Assembly (NCBI GenBank): GCA_024280015.1
Contig: JAJRQY010000092.1
Location: forward strand, 1 to 41,484
Direction: 5' to 3'
Length of the DNA stretch: 41,484 nt
Source: Actinomycetes bacterium
GTDB lineage: Bacteria > Actinomycetota > Acidimicrobiia > Acidimicrobiales > SZUA-35
Below are positions 8,626 to 16,432 of this stretch, one piece after another. The notes under the pieces are model-generated. The model did no database searches. It was not told where the DNA came from and saw only the letters and a program-made list of their open reading frames with translations. Position 1 is the first letter of the stretch. The number at the start of each line of letters is the position of its first letter. The translations under genes and the position numbers were made by a program.

Positions 8626-9307
8626 TGAGAAGAACATGAATATGCAGGCAAAGAGCGTCGAGAGAGATCGCGGCAAAAGCGTTGGGCAAAACGGCGGCAG
8701 GCTGGTCCTTCTGAAGGGTGAAGCTGCTGCGGCCGCTGAGCCTGTGACGATGATCAGCCGCTCGGTTGCCGTGGTTGAAAGTACCGGTCCTTGGATCGCT
8801 GATCTTGATGAAGTCCGTGAGGAAGCTAAGAGATCTGGCTTTGCCCAGGGCCTTGGCGAGGGCCGTCAGGCGGGCCGGGTGGCAGCCGAAGAACAAGCCA
8901 ACGTCCGGGCATCAAATGCCATTTCGGCGTTGGATGAACTGATGGTCGCCATGGAACAGCGTGAAGAACAGTTGGGTACAGAGTTCTCCGACCATGTTGC
9001 TGAGCTTGCGGTCACCGTGGCTCAGGCGATCTTGTCTCGAGAGCTTTCCGTGTCCAGCGATCCAGGTAAGGAAGCAATCGCCCGTTGCCTGATTGACGCT
9101 CCGAAGGGGGGAGAGGTGATAGCCAACCTCAACCCGAAGGACATCGAGTCACTCGGCCACCTTGAGTCTGTCCTTGAAGGACGATCCGTCACGATCGTCC
9201 CCGATCTCACCTTGCTGCCCGGTGACGCCATGGTCCAGATTGGCGAAACTCGAATTGATGGCAGGCTTTCTGAAGCCATGGACCGGGTGCGAGAGGTTCT
9301 TCGGTGA
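8609..9307 (+). CDS. fliH: Flagellar export ATPase regulator FliH
   Basis: FliH is the peripheral stalk-like partner of the ATPase FliI. The product is about 232 residues from the ATG at 8609; a GTG at 8603 and an ATG at 8636 are also in frame. The centre has the Gly-rich pattern typical of FliH (RSGFAQGLGEGRQAGRVA, about 75-92), comparable to GxxxG repeats, followed by a long helix. The C-terminal part I-A-R-C-L-I-D-A-P-K-G-G-E-V-I-A-N-L-N-P-K-D matches the FliH/HrpE domain. The first 17 bases overlap the end of fliG in another frame, and the stop overlaps the fliI GTG by four bases. Confidence 0.87.
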   Translation: MTSLADEKNMNMQAKSVERDRGKSVGQNGGRLVLLKGEAAAAAEPVTMISRSVAVVESTGPWIADLDEVREEAKRSGFAQGLGEGRQAGRVAAEEQANVRASNAISALDELMVAMEQREEQLGTEFSDHVAELAVTVAQAILSRELSVSSDPGKEAIARCLIDAPKGGEVIANLNPKDIESLGHLESVLEGRSVTIVPDLTLLPGDAMVQIGETRIDGRLSEAMDRVREVLR

Positions 9308-10632
9308 CCCTTCGCCCCGTTCATCCCCAGCTGGTAGACGCAATGGTTGGCGCGGCGCGCCCACAGCACCTTGGTCAGTTGACCAAGGTGATTGGTCTCC
9401 ACGCGGAGATTTCGGGGCTTTCCGTTGGTGTTGGTGACCTGGTCATGATTGGTTCCAGCCACGACCAGGTTGCGGCCGAAGTGGTTGCGGTTTCACCAGA
9501 CCATGCGACCGTACTTCCCTATGGAACCCTCCACGGGCGACGGATTGGTGATGAAGTTCGAACCGGTGGCGATCAGCTTCGCATTCCCGTTGGGTCTGCC
9601 CTTCTTGGCCGAGTTCTTGACGGTCTTGGGCAGCCGATTGATGATGGCCCGAGTCTGAGCGGGGTCCCGCTTGTCGGCCTGCATAACTCGCCTCCGCCGC
9701 CGCTCAGCCGCCCACTTGTCCGCGAGCCGATGCATGTTGGTGTCCGCTCGATTGACACCATGTTGGCTTGTGGCCGCGGGCAACGCATTGGCATTCTTGC
9801 CGGGTCCGGTGTAGGCAAGTCGAGCCTGCTTTCCATGCTGGTCCGGGGGAGTGACGCTGACGTAACAGTGCTTGCTCTGGTCGGCGAGCGTGGCCGCGAG
9901 GTTCGTGAGTTCATTGAGAATGATCTTGGCCCAGAAGGATTGAAGCGTGCGGTTCTGGTTGTTGCCACATCGGATCAGCCTGCTCTTGTCCGTCGCAACT
10001 CCGCCTATGTCGCGACCCGAATCGCCGAATCATTTCGTGACGAAGGACTACACGTAAACCTGCTTATGGACAGTGTCACTCGTTTCGCCATGGCGCAGCG
10101 GGAAATTGGCCTAGCTGCCGGTGAGGTCCCAACTTCCCGGGGCTATCCGCCTTCAGTCTTTGGACTGCTCCCTTCCTTGTTGGAGCGAGCAGGAACTTCA
10201 AAGGATGGATCGATTACCGGCTTCTACACTGTCCTGGTCGAGGGTGACGATCTCAATGACCCAATTGGTGATTCGGTGAGATCAATCCTGGACGGGCATA
10301 TCTCCTTGACTCGTGATCTGGCCAACGCTGGCCACTTCCCAAGCATCGATATTCTTCAGTCAGCCTCACGGGTGGCCAATCACGTCACCAGTCCCGACCA
10401 GCAGCGTCTAGCGGCTGATGCCCGCAAGCTGCTGGCCAGCTATGACAGTGCCCGTGATCTGGTCGAGGTTGGGGCCTATTCGCCAGGAGCAGATCCCATC
10501 ATTGACCGTGCGGTTCTCCTGCATCCAGCCCTGCAACAGTTTCTTCAGCAAGACATCCATGACCTATCCGAGGCGAATCAGGCCTGGTCACAGCTGGAGC
10601 TTCTCCTCAGCCTTGAAACGGTGGCGGCATGA
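9304..10632 (+). CDS. fliI: Flagellum-specific export ATPase FliI
   Basis: FliI is the cytoplasmic ATPase of flagellar type III export, related to F1-beta. The 442-residue protein carries a Walker A G-S-G-V-G-K-S-S with Lys172 and the catalytic region LALVGERGREVREFIENDLG. Walker B is H-V-N-L-L-M-D-S-V-T-R-F-A-M-A-Q-R-E. The FliI signature GYPPSVFGLLPSLLERAG is also present. The length matches family members (about 440). The GTG start overlaps the fliH stop. It is followed without a gap by fliJ. Confidence 0.97.
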   Translation: MTLRPVHPQLVDAMVGAARPQHLGQLTKVIGLHAEISGLSVGVGDLVMIGSSHDQVAAEVVAVSPDHATVLPYGTLHGRRIGDEVRTGGDQLRIPVGSALLGRVLDGLGQPIDDGPSLSGVPLVGLHNSPPPPLSRPLVREPMHVGVRSIDTMLACGRGQRIGILAGSGVGKSSLLSMLVRGSDADVTVLALVGERGREVREFIENDLGPEGLKRAVLVVATSDQPALVRRNSAYVATRIAESFRDEGLHVNLLMDSVTRFAMAQREIGLAAGEVPTSRGYPPSVFGLLPSLLERAGTSKDGSITGFYTVLVEGDDLNDPIGDSVRSILDGHISLTRDLANAGHFPSIDILQSASRVANHVTSPDQQRLAADARKLLASYDSARDLVEVGAYSPGADPIIDRAVLLHPALQQFLQQDIHDLSEANQAWSQLELLLSLETVAA

Positions 10633-11108
10633 GTCGGCGTCGGCAGCGGGTCGTGAGACTGAGTGAAATCGTTGATCGTCAGGAGCTAACAGCACGCGCC
10701 GTCATGGCCCGGTCAGAGAATGAGCTGCGAGCAGCAATCACAACCAAGCAGCGAAGCAGCAACAGAACCGAGAACACGCTTCGCCAAGAACTGCCGCATG
10801 GGCTTCGTCAAGCTCTGCTTCTCGCATCGTCGAGGATTTCTGAACAACAAGATCAAGTGATTGAGCAACGCCAGACACAAGCCGAAGGCGATCACGCAAT
10901 CTGGTTGGAGCAACGGCGCCGGTCTGGATCAATCGGCAAGTTGCTTGATCGGATCATCCGTCGTGAGCAGTTGGCGGCTGACCGAGCTAATGAGCGCGAG
11001 CTCGCCGATCTCATCTCCAGTCGGACCGCACTGGCGATGACTCGAGACGCCGCCCCTGTAGCTGCCACCCCTGTAGCTGCTGGAAAACTATTGGAGGGTC
11101 CATCATGA
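10629..11108 (+). CDS. fliJ: FliJ-like export chaperone
   Basis: The 159-residue protein is strongly charged and predicted to be one long coiled-coil hairpin, rich in Arg, Gln and Glu (for example R-R-S-G-S-I-G-K-L-L-D-R-I-I-R-R-E-Q-L). FliJ sits in the centre of the FliI hexamer and couples it to the export gate, and fliJ normally follows fliI directly, as here. Sequence conservation in FliJ is weak, so the assignment depends on position and coiled-coil character. The C-terminal 30 residues are Ala/Pro-rich and look disordered. It overlaps both neighbours by four bases. Confidence 0.82.
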   Translation: MSRRRQRVVRLSEIVDRQELTARAVMARSENELRAAITTKQRSSNRTENTLRQELPHGLRQALLLASSRISEQQDQVIEQRQTQAEGDHAIWLEQRRRSGSIGKLLDRIIRREQLAADRANERELADLISSRTALAMTRDAAPVAATPVAAGKLLEGPS

Positions 11109-11797
11109 CAGTGAGTTCGATCCAAGCCAGGATGCAAATGATTGAGTCTCGATTCGAGCCGAAGTCTGGACCAGCTGGCTCCGTGAAAACGTCATTGGTC
11201 GCTGGTGCGGATTTCCGGGCCCTTCTCCAACAAGCTGACCAATCCCAAGATTGCCTTCAGGCCCTCGGAGCTGGCGCTCGAACCCGTCGCGGATCGAACA
11301 CGGCGGCGAGTAGCTCGACCTTTGCTCAGTTGTTTGACCAACAACTTGCCTCGGCCCGAGCTCAGATATCCGGGTTTCAAGCAACGACGGCCGCTCAAGG
11401 ACTTGCCAATGGGCCATCTGAGGTCCGGTATCGGGCATTGTTTGAGGAGGCTGGTCGACGTCACGGCATTGACCCCGCCCTGCTTGCTGCCGTCGCATCA
11501 GTCGAGTCAGGATTTGACCCGACGGCCCAGAGTTCTGCTGGGGCTCAAGGTCTGATGCAGTTCATGCCAGCGACTGCGTCGGAAATGGGTGTTGATCCCT
11601 TTGATCCGGCTTCCGCCATTGACGGGGCTGCCCGATATCTGAAGCGAGAAATTCAACGATTCGGGTCTGTCGAATTGGCAGCAGCCGCCTACAACGCTGG
11701 CGCCGGAGCAGTTTCTCGCCACGGCGGAATCCCTCCATTCACCGAAACCCAGAACTATGTCAAGGAGGTTCTCTCTGCTTATGGGGCTCGACGATGA
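11105..11797 (+). CDS. Flagellar lytic transglycosylase (SLT domain)
   Basis: A 230-residue peptidoglycan hydrolase that probably opens the wall for the rod, the job done by FlgJ in Proteobacteria. Residues 1-105 are a low-complexity targeting or linker region. From about 108 the soluble lytic transglycosylase domain follows. Catalytic Glu134 lies in ASVESGFDP, then G-A-Q-G-L-M-Q-F-M-P-A-T-A (147-159), and later A-A-A-Y-N-A-G-A-G-A-V. There is no signal peptide, so export through the flagellar apparatus itself is plausible. Placement between fliJ and fliK supports a flagellar role. Confidence 0.92.
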   Translation: MTVSSIQARMQMIESRFEPKSGPAGSVKTSLVAGADFRALLQQADQSQDCLQALGAGARTRRGSNTAASSSTFAQLFDQQLASARAQISGFQATTAAQGLANGPSEVRYRALFEEAGRRHGIDPALLAAVASVESGFDPTAQSSAGAQGLMQFMPATASEMGVDPFDPASAIDGAARYLKREIQRFGSVELAAAAYNAGAGAVSRHGGIPPFTETQNYVKEVLSAYGARR

Positions 11798-13473
11798 ATA
11801 ACCAGATTGCTCCCAAGCAGGCCACCATCAGTCACCTCGCTCCGAAGCCGGTGAATGACCCGGCCGGTTCGAGGACTCGCCGTGAGCATCGCTCGAGTAG
11901 ATCCGAGCGAACAGACTCCTTTGGAAGTGCTCTTCGACGACAGGTACAGAAGACTCGTGACGAGCGTGTCGTGACCAAGACTCGCGCGGAGCGCCGCTCA
12001 GCAGCCAATGATCGGACGCGAACTCGTGACCGTCGGACACAGCACCCTGAGCAGGTCAAGTCGTTTGACCGCTCGGACGACCGGGGCCCGGTTACGGAAA
12101 CAGCTTTGCCTGATGCTGATCAGATTGATGAAACGGCGAAGTCCGATGAGGTTGATTCGACCAATGGGCATGACCCTGCCGAGAGGTCTAACGGGCAAGA
12201 AGCGAAGGCAGATCCGGCAAGTGATCGTGTAGCGGAGTCGACTCTGAGTCTTCACGCCGGCGCGGGTCTGGCCGAGGTCGGCAAGGCTGGAGCTCTTGAG
12301 GTGGAAGCCGAAAGCCTCTCGACGGTTACTCATGAGTCAGCGCTTGAGGTTGAAGGGGCTGACGCTCAGCCAGCTTCGCCTGATCATGCCGACGAGGGAG
12401 CCGTCGACGCCCAAGAACTCGCGGTGAACCTGGCAACCACCATCAGTCTTGAAGACTCTGCGGTGAGTTCACAGGTCCCCAGCCCTGATCCGGTGTACGG
12501 CGAAGGTAAGCAAGGTGATCCATCGGAGACGGCTGATTTGTCCTTGGTCGACCGCCCGGGCGGGACCAAGTTCGAAGAGGTCTCCTTCGGAGAACCTGGC
12601 CAGAAGCAGCTGGATTCAACCGGCAAGAGTGGCTTGGCAGAACAAGCGGCCGTTCCTGCCACGACCGCAGACGCAGACGTCCTGACATCTGTTTCTGAGA
12701 CAAGCGGAGGGCCGGTGGATGATCTGGAAGCTCAGGGTGTCAGTCTTGATACGAAGAACTCGAGCGAGAGTCATTCCAGTGGGGAGCAGACAGCCAGTGA
12801 CTCGTCGTTGGGCGATGCGGCCCGCTCCATAGACGGACAGCCCGAAGCTGCTGGCCAAGCCAGTGGTCGAACCAGGCAAGATGGAAATGTGGTGGCCCAA
12901 CCAACAACGGCAATTAGCAGCGCCGTTGGCTCGACTCCCGTCGTTGATGCGGTGTCGGAGGCCAGCGCCGCCGACACCCAAGTGCTTCTGGCGGAGACGC
13001 CCTCAACCGATGGGCGCTCGGGTGATGCCGTGTGGCGTCAGGTTCAGCGAGCTATCGGAGCCATTCGAAATACTGGTGAGGGAGACCACGAGTTCAAGAT
13101 CCGTCTCACTCCCAAGGAGCTTGGCTCGGTCAGCATTGATATTCGATCTTCCGAAGGCGGTATCGCCATCGGGCTCGTGACCGAAACTAGGGCAGCATCG
13201 GATCGCTTGAACGAACAGCGTGACCAGCTTCTACAAGAGCTGGCCGATCGCGGGCTTGATTCTTCGTCAGTTGACATCTCCCAAGAGGGAGCCAACTCTG
13301 GTCTCGAGGGTAGAGGAGCGTGGGACGCCGAGGGGCGAGGCGTCCCCGGGTCTGAACCCGCCGGCCCAGTCAGCGCCGACCAACACCGAAGCGAACAACC
13401 CATCCAGTCACCTCGCCGTGCCTTGGGAGTGAACCAGCCCGATGGGTCCAGTCGACTGGACATGGCCTTATGA
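11794..13473 (+). CDS. fliK: Flagellar hook-length control protein FliK
   Basis: FliK is the secreted molecular ruler that measures hook length and switches export from hook to filament subunits. The 559-residue protein begins with a basic region (about 1-90, many Arg and Ser). A long acidic, low-complexity ruler follows (about 100-410, Ser/Asp/Glu/Ala). The C-terminal Flg_hook domain is at about 415-490 with F-K-I-R-L-T-P-K-E-L-G-S-V-S-I-D-I, the family hallmark. The tail is disordered. It is longer than the about 400 residues of Salmonella FliK. Its 3' end runs into the leader of flgD. Confidence 0.9.
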   Translation: MNNQIAPKQATISHLAPKPVNDPAGSRTRREHRSSRSERTDSFGSALRRQVQKTRDERVVTKTRAERRSAANDRTRTRDRRTQHPEQVKSFDRSDDRGPVTETALPDADQIDETAKSDEVDSTNGHDPAERSNGQEAKADPASDRVAESTLSLHAGAGLAEVGKAGALEVEAESLSTVTHESALEVEGADAQPASPDHADEGAVDAQELAVNLATTISLEDSAVSSQVPSPDPVYGEGKQGDPSETADLSLVDRPGGTKFEEVSFGEPGQKQLDSTGKSGLAEQAAVPATTADADVLTSVSETSGGPVDDLEAQGVSLDTKNSSESHSSGEQTASDSSLGDAARSIDGQPEAAGQASGRTRQDGNVVAQPTTAISSAVGSTPVVDAVSEASAADTQVLLAETPSTDGRSGDAVWRQVQRAIGAIRNTGEGDHEFKIRLTPKELGSVSIDIRSSEGGIAIGLVTETRAASDRLNEQRDQLLQELADRGLDSSSVDISQEGANSGLEGRGAWDAEGRGVPGSEPAGPVSADQHRSEQPIQSPRRALGVNQPDGSSRLDMAL

Positions 13474-13501
13474 GCGCAACAGCGGAAAAGGAGAACAAAC
13501 C

Positions 13502-14338
13502 ATGCCAGTAGCAGCAGTCGCTGGACAGGCCGCAACAACCGATCTGATCGGTGTGTACGGCAAGAAAGAGGAAAAGGACGAGGGCCCAGACAATTCGATG
13601 GGCAAGGACGCGTTCTTGAAACTTCTGGTTGCCCAGCTCAAATACCAAGATCCAATGAACCCCAGCAAGTCTGAGGACTTCATCGCAACCACTGCCCAAT
13701 TCACCATGGTGGAGAAGTTGGACGAGCTGACCGAACTCACTCGAGCCAACGCGACCACGGATTCGCTGACCACGGCATCGGCCTTGATTGGCAAAGAAGT
13801 GACGGTTACCGGGCCTGATGGTGGGCCGCAAACCTCGATTGTTCGACGTACCCAGCTCATTGGTGGCCAGGTGATGGTCATCACCGACCTTGGCACCGTT
13901 GCCCTCAACCAGATCATTGGCATCGGAGCGGTTGGAAGCAGCCAGCCTACAACCAGTCCAGCCACGAAGGCTGATCCAGTTACCGACACCGAACCGGAGG
14001 CAACTGCGGATCCGGTGACCGACACGACAACCATCGACACGACAACCACCGACACAACCGAAACCAGTACTGACAACACCGACAGCGACAGTACGAGAAC
14101 CCTAGGAGAGACCACACCAGACTTACCGACGGAAACCACCGGCACGGATGCCACTGAACCTGTCAATACAGCTAGCCAAGACCCAGCCACCCAGGACCCG
14201 GACACAACCAGTGACCAGGCCACCATTCAAGACACCAGTAGCAATCCACAAGCTGATCCACCAAGCACCGCACCTGTCGCAGAAAACGACGATGCAGCAG
14301 CCGTGACCATCACCCCAATTTCCATCGAGGAGTCATAA
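13502..14338 (+). CDS. flgD: Flagellar hook cap protein FlgD with long Thr/Asp tail
   Basis: FlgD is the scaffold that caps the growing hook. The start is ATG 13502, preceded by AAAGGAG; an upstream in-frame ATG at 13442 lies inside fliK. The N-terminal half is canonical, with DAFLKLLVAQLKYQDPMNP at about 35-53, F-I-A-T-T-A-Q-F-T-M-V-E-K-L and an ALIGKEVTV beta segment. The usual hook-cap fold is reduced and after about residue 155 comes an unusual tail of some 120 residues, very rich in Thr, Asp, Pro and Ser (many T-D-T-T, T-E-T-T units). The total is 278 residues. The tail looks disordered. Confidence 0.93.
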   Translation: MPVAAVAGQAATTDLIGVYGKKEEKDEGPDNSMGKDAFLKLLVAQLKYQDPMNPSKSEDFIATTAQFTMVEKLDELTELTRANATTDSLTTASALIGKEVTVTGPDGGPQTSIVRRTQLIGGQVMVITDLGTVALNQIIGIGAVGSSQPTTSPATKADPVTDTEPEATADPVTDTTTIDTTTTDTTETSTDNTDSDSTRTLGETTPDLPTETTGTDATEPVNTASQDPATQDPDTTSDQATIQDTSSNPQADPPSTAPVAENDDAAAVTITPISIEES

Positions 14339-14341
14339 CTC

Positions 14342-15580
14342 ATGATCCGATCCATGTACACCGCCGTCGCCGGCTTGCGAGCCCATCAAACAATGATGGA
14401 CGTCGTCGGTGACAATATTGCCAACGTCAATACCGCCGGCTTCAAAAAGAACCAGGTCGTATTTGCCGACATGCTCAGCCAGACTCTGAATGGAGCAGGA
14501 GCACCCCGAGAAAACCTCGGTGGAACGAACCCCGCTCAGGTTGGTCTTGGCGTCAAGGTCTCCTCAGTGGCTAAGAACTTTGGCCAGGGAGCCTTACAAC
14601 GCACTGGCCGAGATCTTGACATGTCCATCGAAGGCGACGGCTTCTTTGTTCTCCAGTTTGCGGGAGAACAGCACTTCACTCGTGCAGGCTCCTTCTTCCT
14701 TGATGCCGATGGACGGCTAACGACCAGCGACGGTGGCTTGGTCCAGGGTTGGCAGGCAGATGCACAAGGCGTTGTTGACCCGAGCGAAACAACCAGGGGA
14801 ATCAAGGTTGCTGTTGGCGATCAGATCACCCCAGTCCCGACCTCGGAGGTTTCCCTTGGTGGCAACTTGTCCTCTGAAGCACCGATCGGGACCGAAGCTT
14901 TTGCTGGGCTTGATGTATTCGACTTGCAGGGCAATCCAATCGCGGCCAGCTTGACCTTCACCAAGACAGCAGTCAATGAGTGGACTGTCTCTGGAACCTA
15001 TGGTGACAATGGCGACGTTCTGGCTCTGACGGACAATGTTCTGACCTTCGGCGTCGATGGTGAACTTACGGGCCCGGCTGACTCGACCATCAACTTTGCT
15101 GCTGGCGCGGTGCCAAATGCCGGAGCAGTCGAGATCTTCATCTCCGGAAACGGTGCTCGCCGATTCACCCAGTTCGGTGGTTCAACCTCCATCAACGCCA
15201 TCAACCAGAATGGTTCGGCCACTGGCACCCTTCAGTCGGTCAGCGTCGGACAGGACGGAACCCTGGTTGGAGCCTATTCCAATGGTCAGGTTCGCCCGAT
15301 CGCCCAGGTAGCGTTGGCCACCTTCTCCAATGCCGAGGGTCTGGAACGTGTCGGCGGCTCGGCCTTTCGTTCATCCATCAACTCGGGTCTAGCCCAGGTT
15401 GGACTCGCCGGATCTGGTGGCCGAGGCCTGATGGCCCCTGGCACGCTGGAAATGTCCAATGTTGACTTGGCCGAAGAATTCACCCAGCTCATTCGGGCCC
15501 AGCGTGGCTTTCAAGCGAACTCCCGGGTGGTCACTGCTTCTGATGAACTCCTGCAAGAGATTGTCAACCTGAAGCGTTAG
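14342..15580 (+). CDS. flgE: Flagellar hook protein FlgE
   Basis: FlgE polymerises into the hook, the universal joint. The 412-residue protein starts MIRSMYTAVAGLRAHQTMMD, then has the hook/rod motif DNIANVNTAGFKKNQ at about 24-38. The D1 domain contains G-D-G-F-F-V-L-Q and F-T-R-A-G-S-F, and the C-terminal helix has SNVDLAEEFTQLIRAQRGFQ and ends L-L-Q-E-I-V-N-L-K-R. FlgE is the last gene of the operon, and the perfect terminator downstream closes it. No flgF, flgG, flgK or flgL follows. Confidence 0.96.
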   Translation: MIRSMYTAVAGLRAHQTMMDVVGDNIANVNTAGFKKNQVVFADMLSQTLNGAGAPRENLGGTNPAQVGLGVKVSSVAKNFGQGALQRTGRDLDMSIEGDGFFVLQFAGEQHFTRAGSFFLDADGRLTTSDGGLVQGWQADAQGVVDPSETTRGIKVAVGDQITPVPTSEVSLGGNLSSEAPIGTEAFAGLDVFDLQGNPIAASLTFTKTAVNEWTVSGTYGDNGDVLALTDNVLTFGVDGELTGPADSTINFAAGAVPNAGAVEIFISGNGARRFTQFGGSTSINAINQNGSATGTLQSVSVGQDGTLVGAYSNGQVRPIAQVALATFSNAEGLERVGGSAFRSSINSGLAQVGLAGSGGRGLMAPGTLEMSNVDLAEEFTQLIRAQRGFQANSRVVTASDELLQEIVNLKR

Positions 15581-15661
15581 TAGCTGAGCGGTTTCCTATT
15601 CGCTAGCCCACTTGGGAGGCACGTTTTTGAAGATTCGCATTTGAAGTATCCAATCCGTGGT

Positions 15662-15687
15662 GAAGGGGACCCGAGAGGGTCCCCTTC
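15662..15687 (+). terminator. Strong terminator of the flagellar operon
   Basis: A perfect 11-bp stem, GAAGGGGACCC (15662-15672) with GGGTCCCCTTC (15677-15687), closes the tetraloop GAGA, 81 bases after flgE. The rest of the gap (15581-15853) has no gene; it ends with an inverted repeat TCGACT (15803-15808) / AGTCGA (15819-15824) just before the next gene. Confidence 0.88.
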
Positions 15688-15853
15688 CCGCGTCAACACA
15701 CAAGCCCCCATTCGACGCCGAATCTCCGGATCGAAGTCACGCCAGACCATTAGCCAGCCTTCCCTCATGAATCGTTCACTCTGACCGAGTCTGCCGCTAG
15801 ATCGACTTCAAGGATGGAGTCGACCAGATACGCAAGACCAAGGATGGTTCACC

Positions 15854-16432
15854 ATGTCACGGGAGTCTGATGGCTCAGATGTTTTCGAAGAGTTATTTGG
15901 GGACATACCCCCGGCTTCGTTGGCTTCTGAGCGCCACGACTTGCGTTCGTGGCAACCTCGAAGGCTGACTTCGGTGTTTGTGGTGAATCCTTCGGAGCTT
16001 GCCCAGCTTGGCTGGTACCACACCCTGTATCACGTGAGTGATTTCCTCTTGGTTGGTACTGGGAGTACTGCACAGGATGCGGTGTCCGCTATCAGCGACG
16101 GTTGGGCAGATCTGGTTCTGATTGATGAAGACACCGACACCCAGTCGGGTTTGGACATCGAGCAAGACCTCCTTCATCGACCGGTGAAGGCTCGGTACTT
16201 GTTCACCTCCGATCGGTCCGATCAGCGCTTAGCCCCCGGTCAGAACCTGCGGGGAACCGCCCCTTTCTTGCGTACCCAAGGCGGCGTGAAAGAGCTGGTC
16301 ATCGACCTTCGCTCGGCAGTTGACGCCATGTTCAACAACCACGAGGCCCTGCTTCAACAGCAAGGTCTCTCCCTGGGGTCCTATCCGGACCCCAGCCGTA
16401 TCGAAGCAAGAGCTAGAGGAATAGAACCATGA
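15854..16432 (+). CDS. Stand-alone degenerate receiver-like protein
   Basis: A 192-residue protein whose residues 38-155 follow the pattern of a LuxR-type response-regulator receiver: beta-1 TSVFVVNPSELAQLGWYHTL, the segment D-L-V-L-I-D-E-D-T-D-T-Q-S-G-L-D-I, and G-T-A-P-F-L-R-T-Q-G-G-V-K-E-L. The phospho-Asp site may be kept (L-I-D). The acidic pair of beta-1 is replaced by N-P-S-E and the conserved Lys by Arg, so normal phosphorylation looks unlikely. No DNA-binding domain follows. The stop overlaps the nhaA start by four bases. A ribosome site AAGGA precedes the ATG. The assignment is by pattern only; the function is unknown. Confidence 0.75.
   Translation: MSRESDGSDVFEELFGDIPPASLASERHDLRSWQPRRLTSVFVVNPSELAQLGWYHTLYHVSDFLLVGTGSTAQDAVSAISDGWADLVLIDEDTDTQSGLDIEQDLLHRPVKARYLFTSDRSDQRLAPGQNLRGTAPFLRTQGGVKELVIDLRSAVDAMFNNHEALLQQQGLSLGSYPDPSRIEARARGIEP

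Noticed and set aside
13468-14226. 252-residue minus-strand frame opposite flgD
   Set aside because: Almost only Val and Ser, the mirror of the Thr/Asp tail; flgD is clear on the plus strand.
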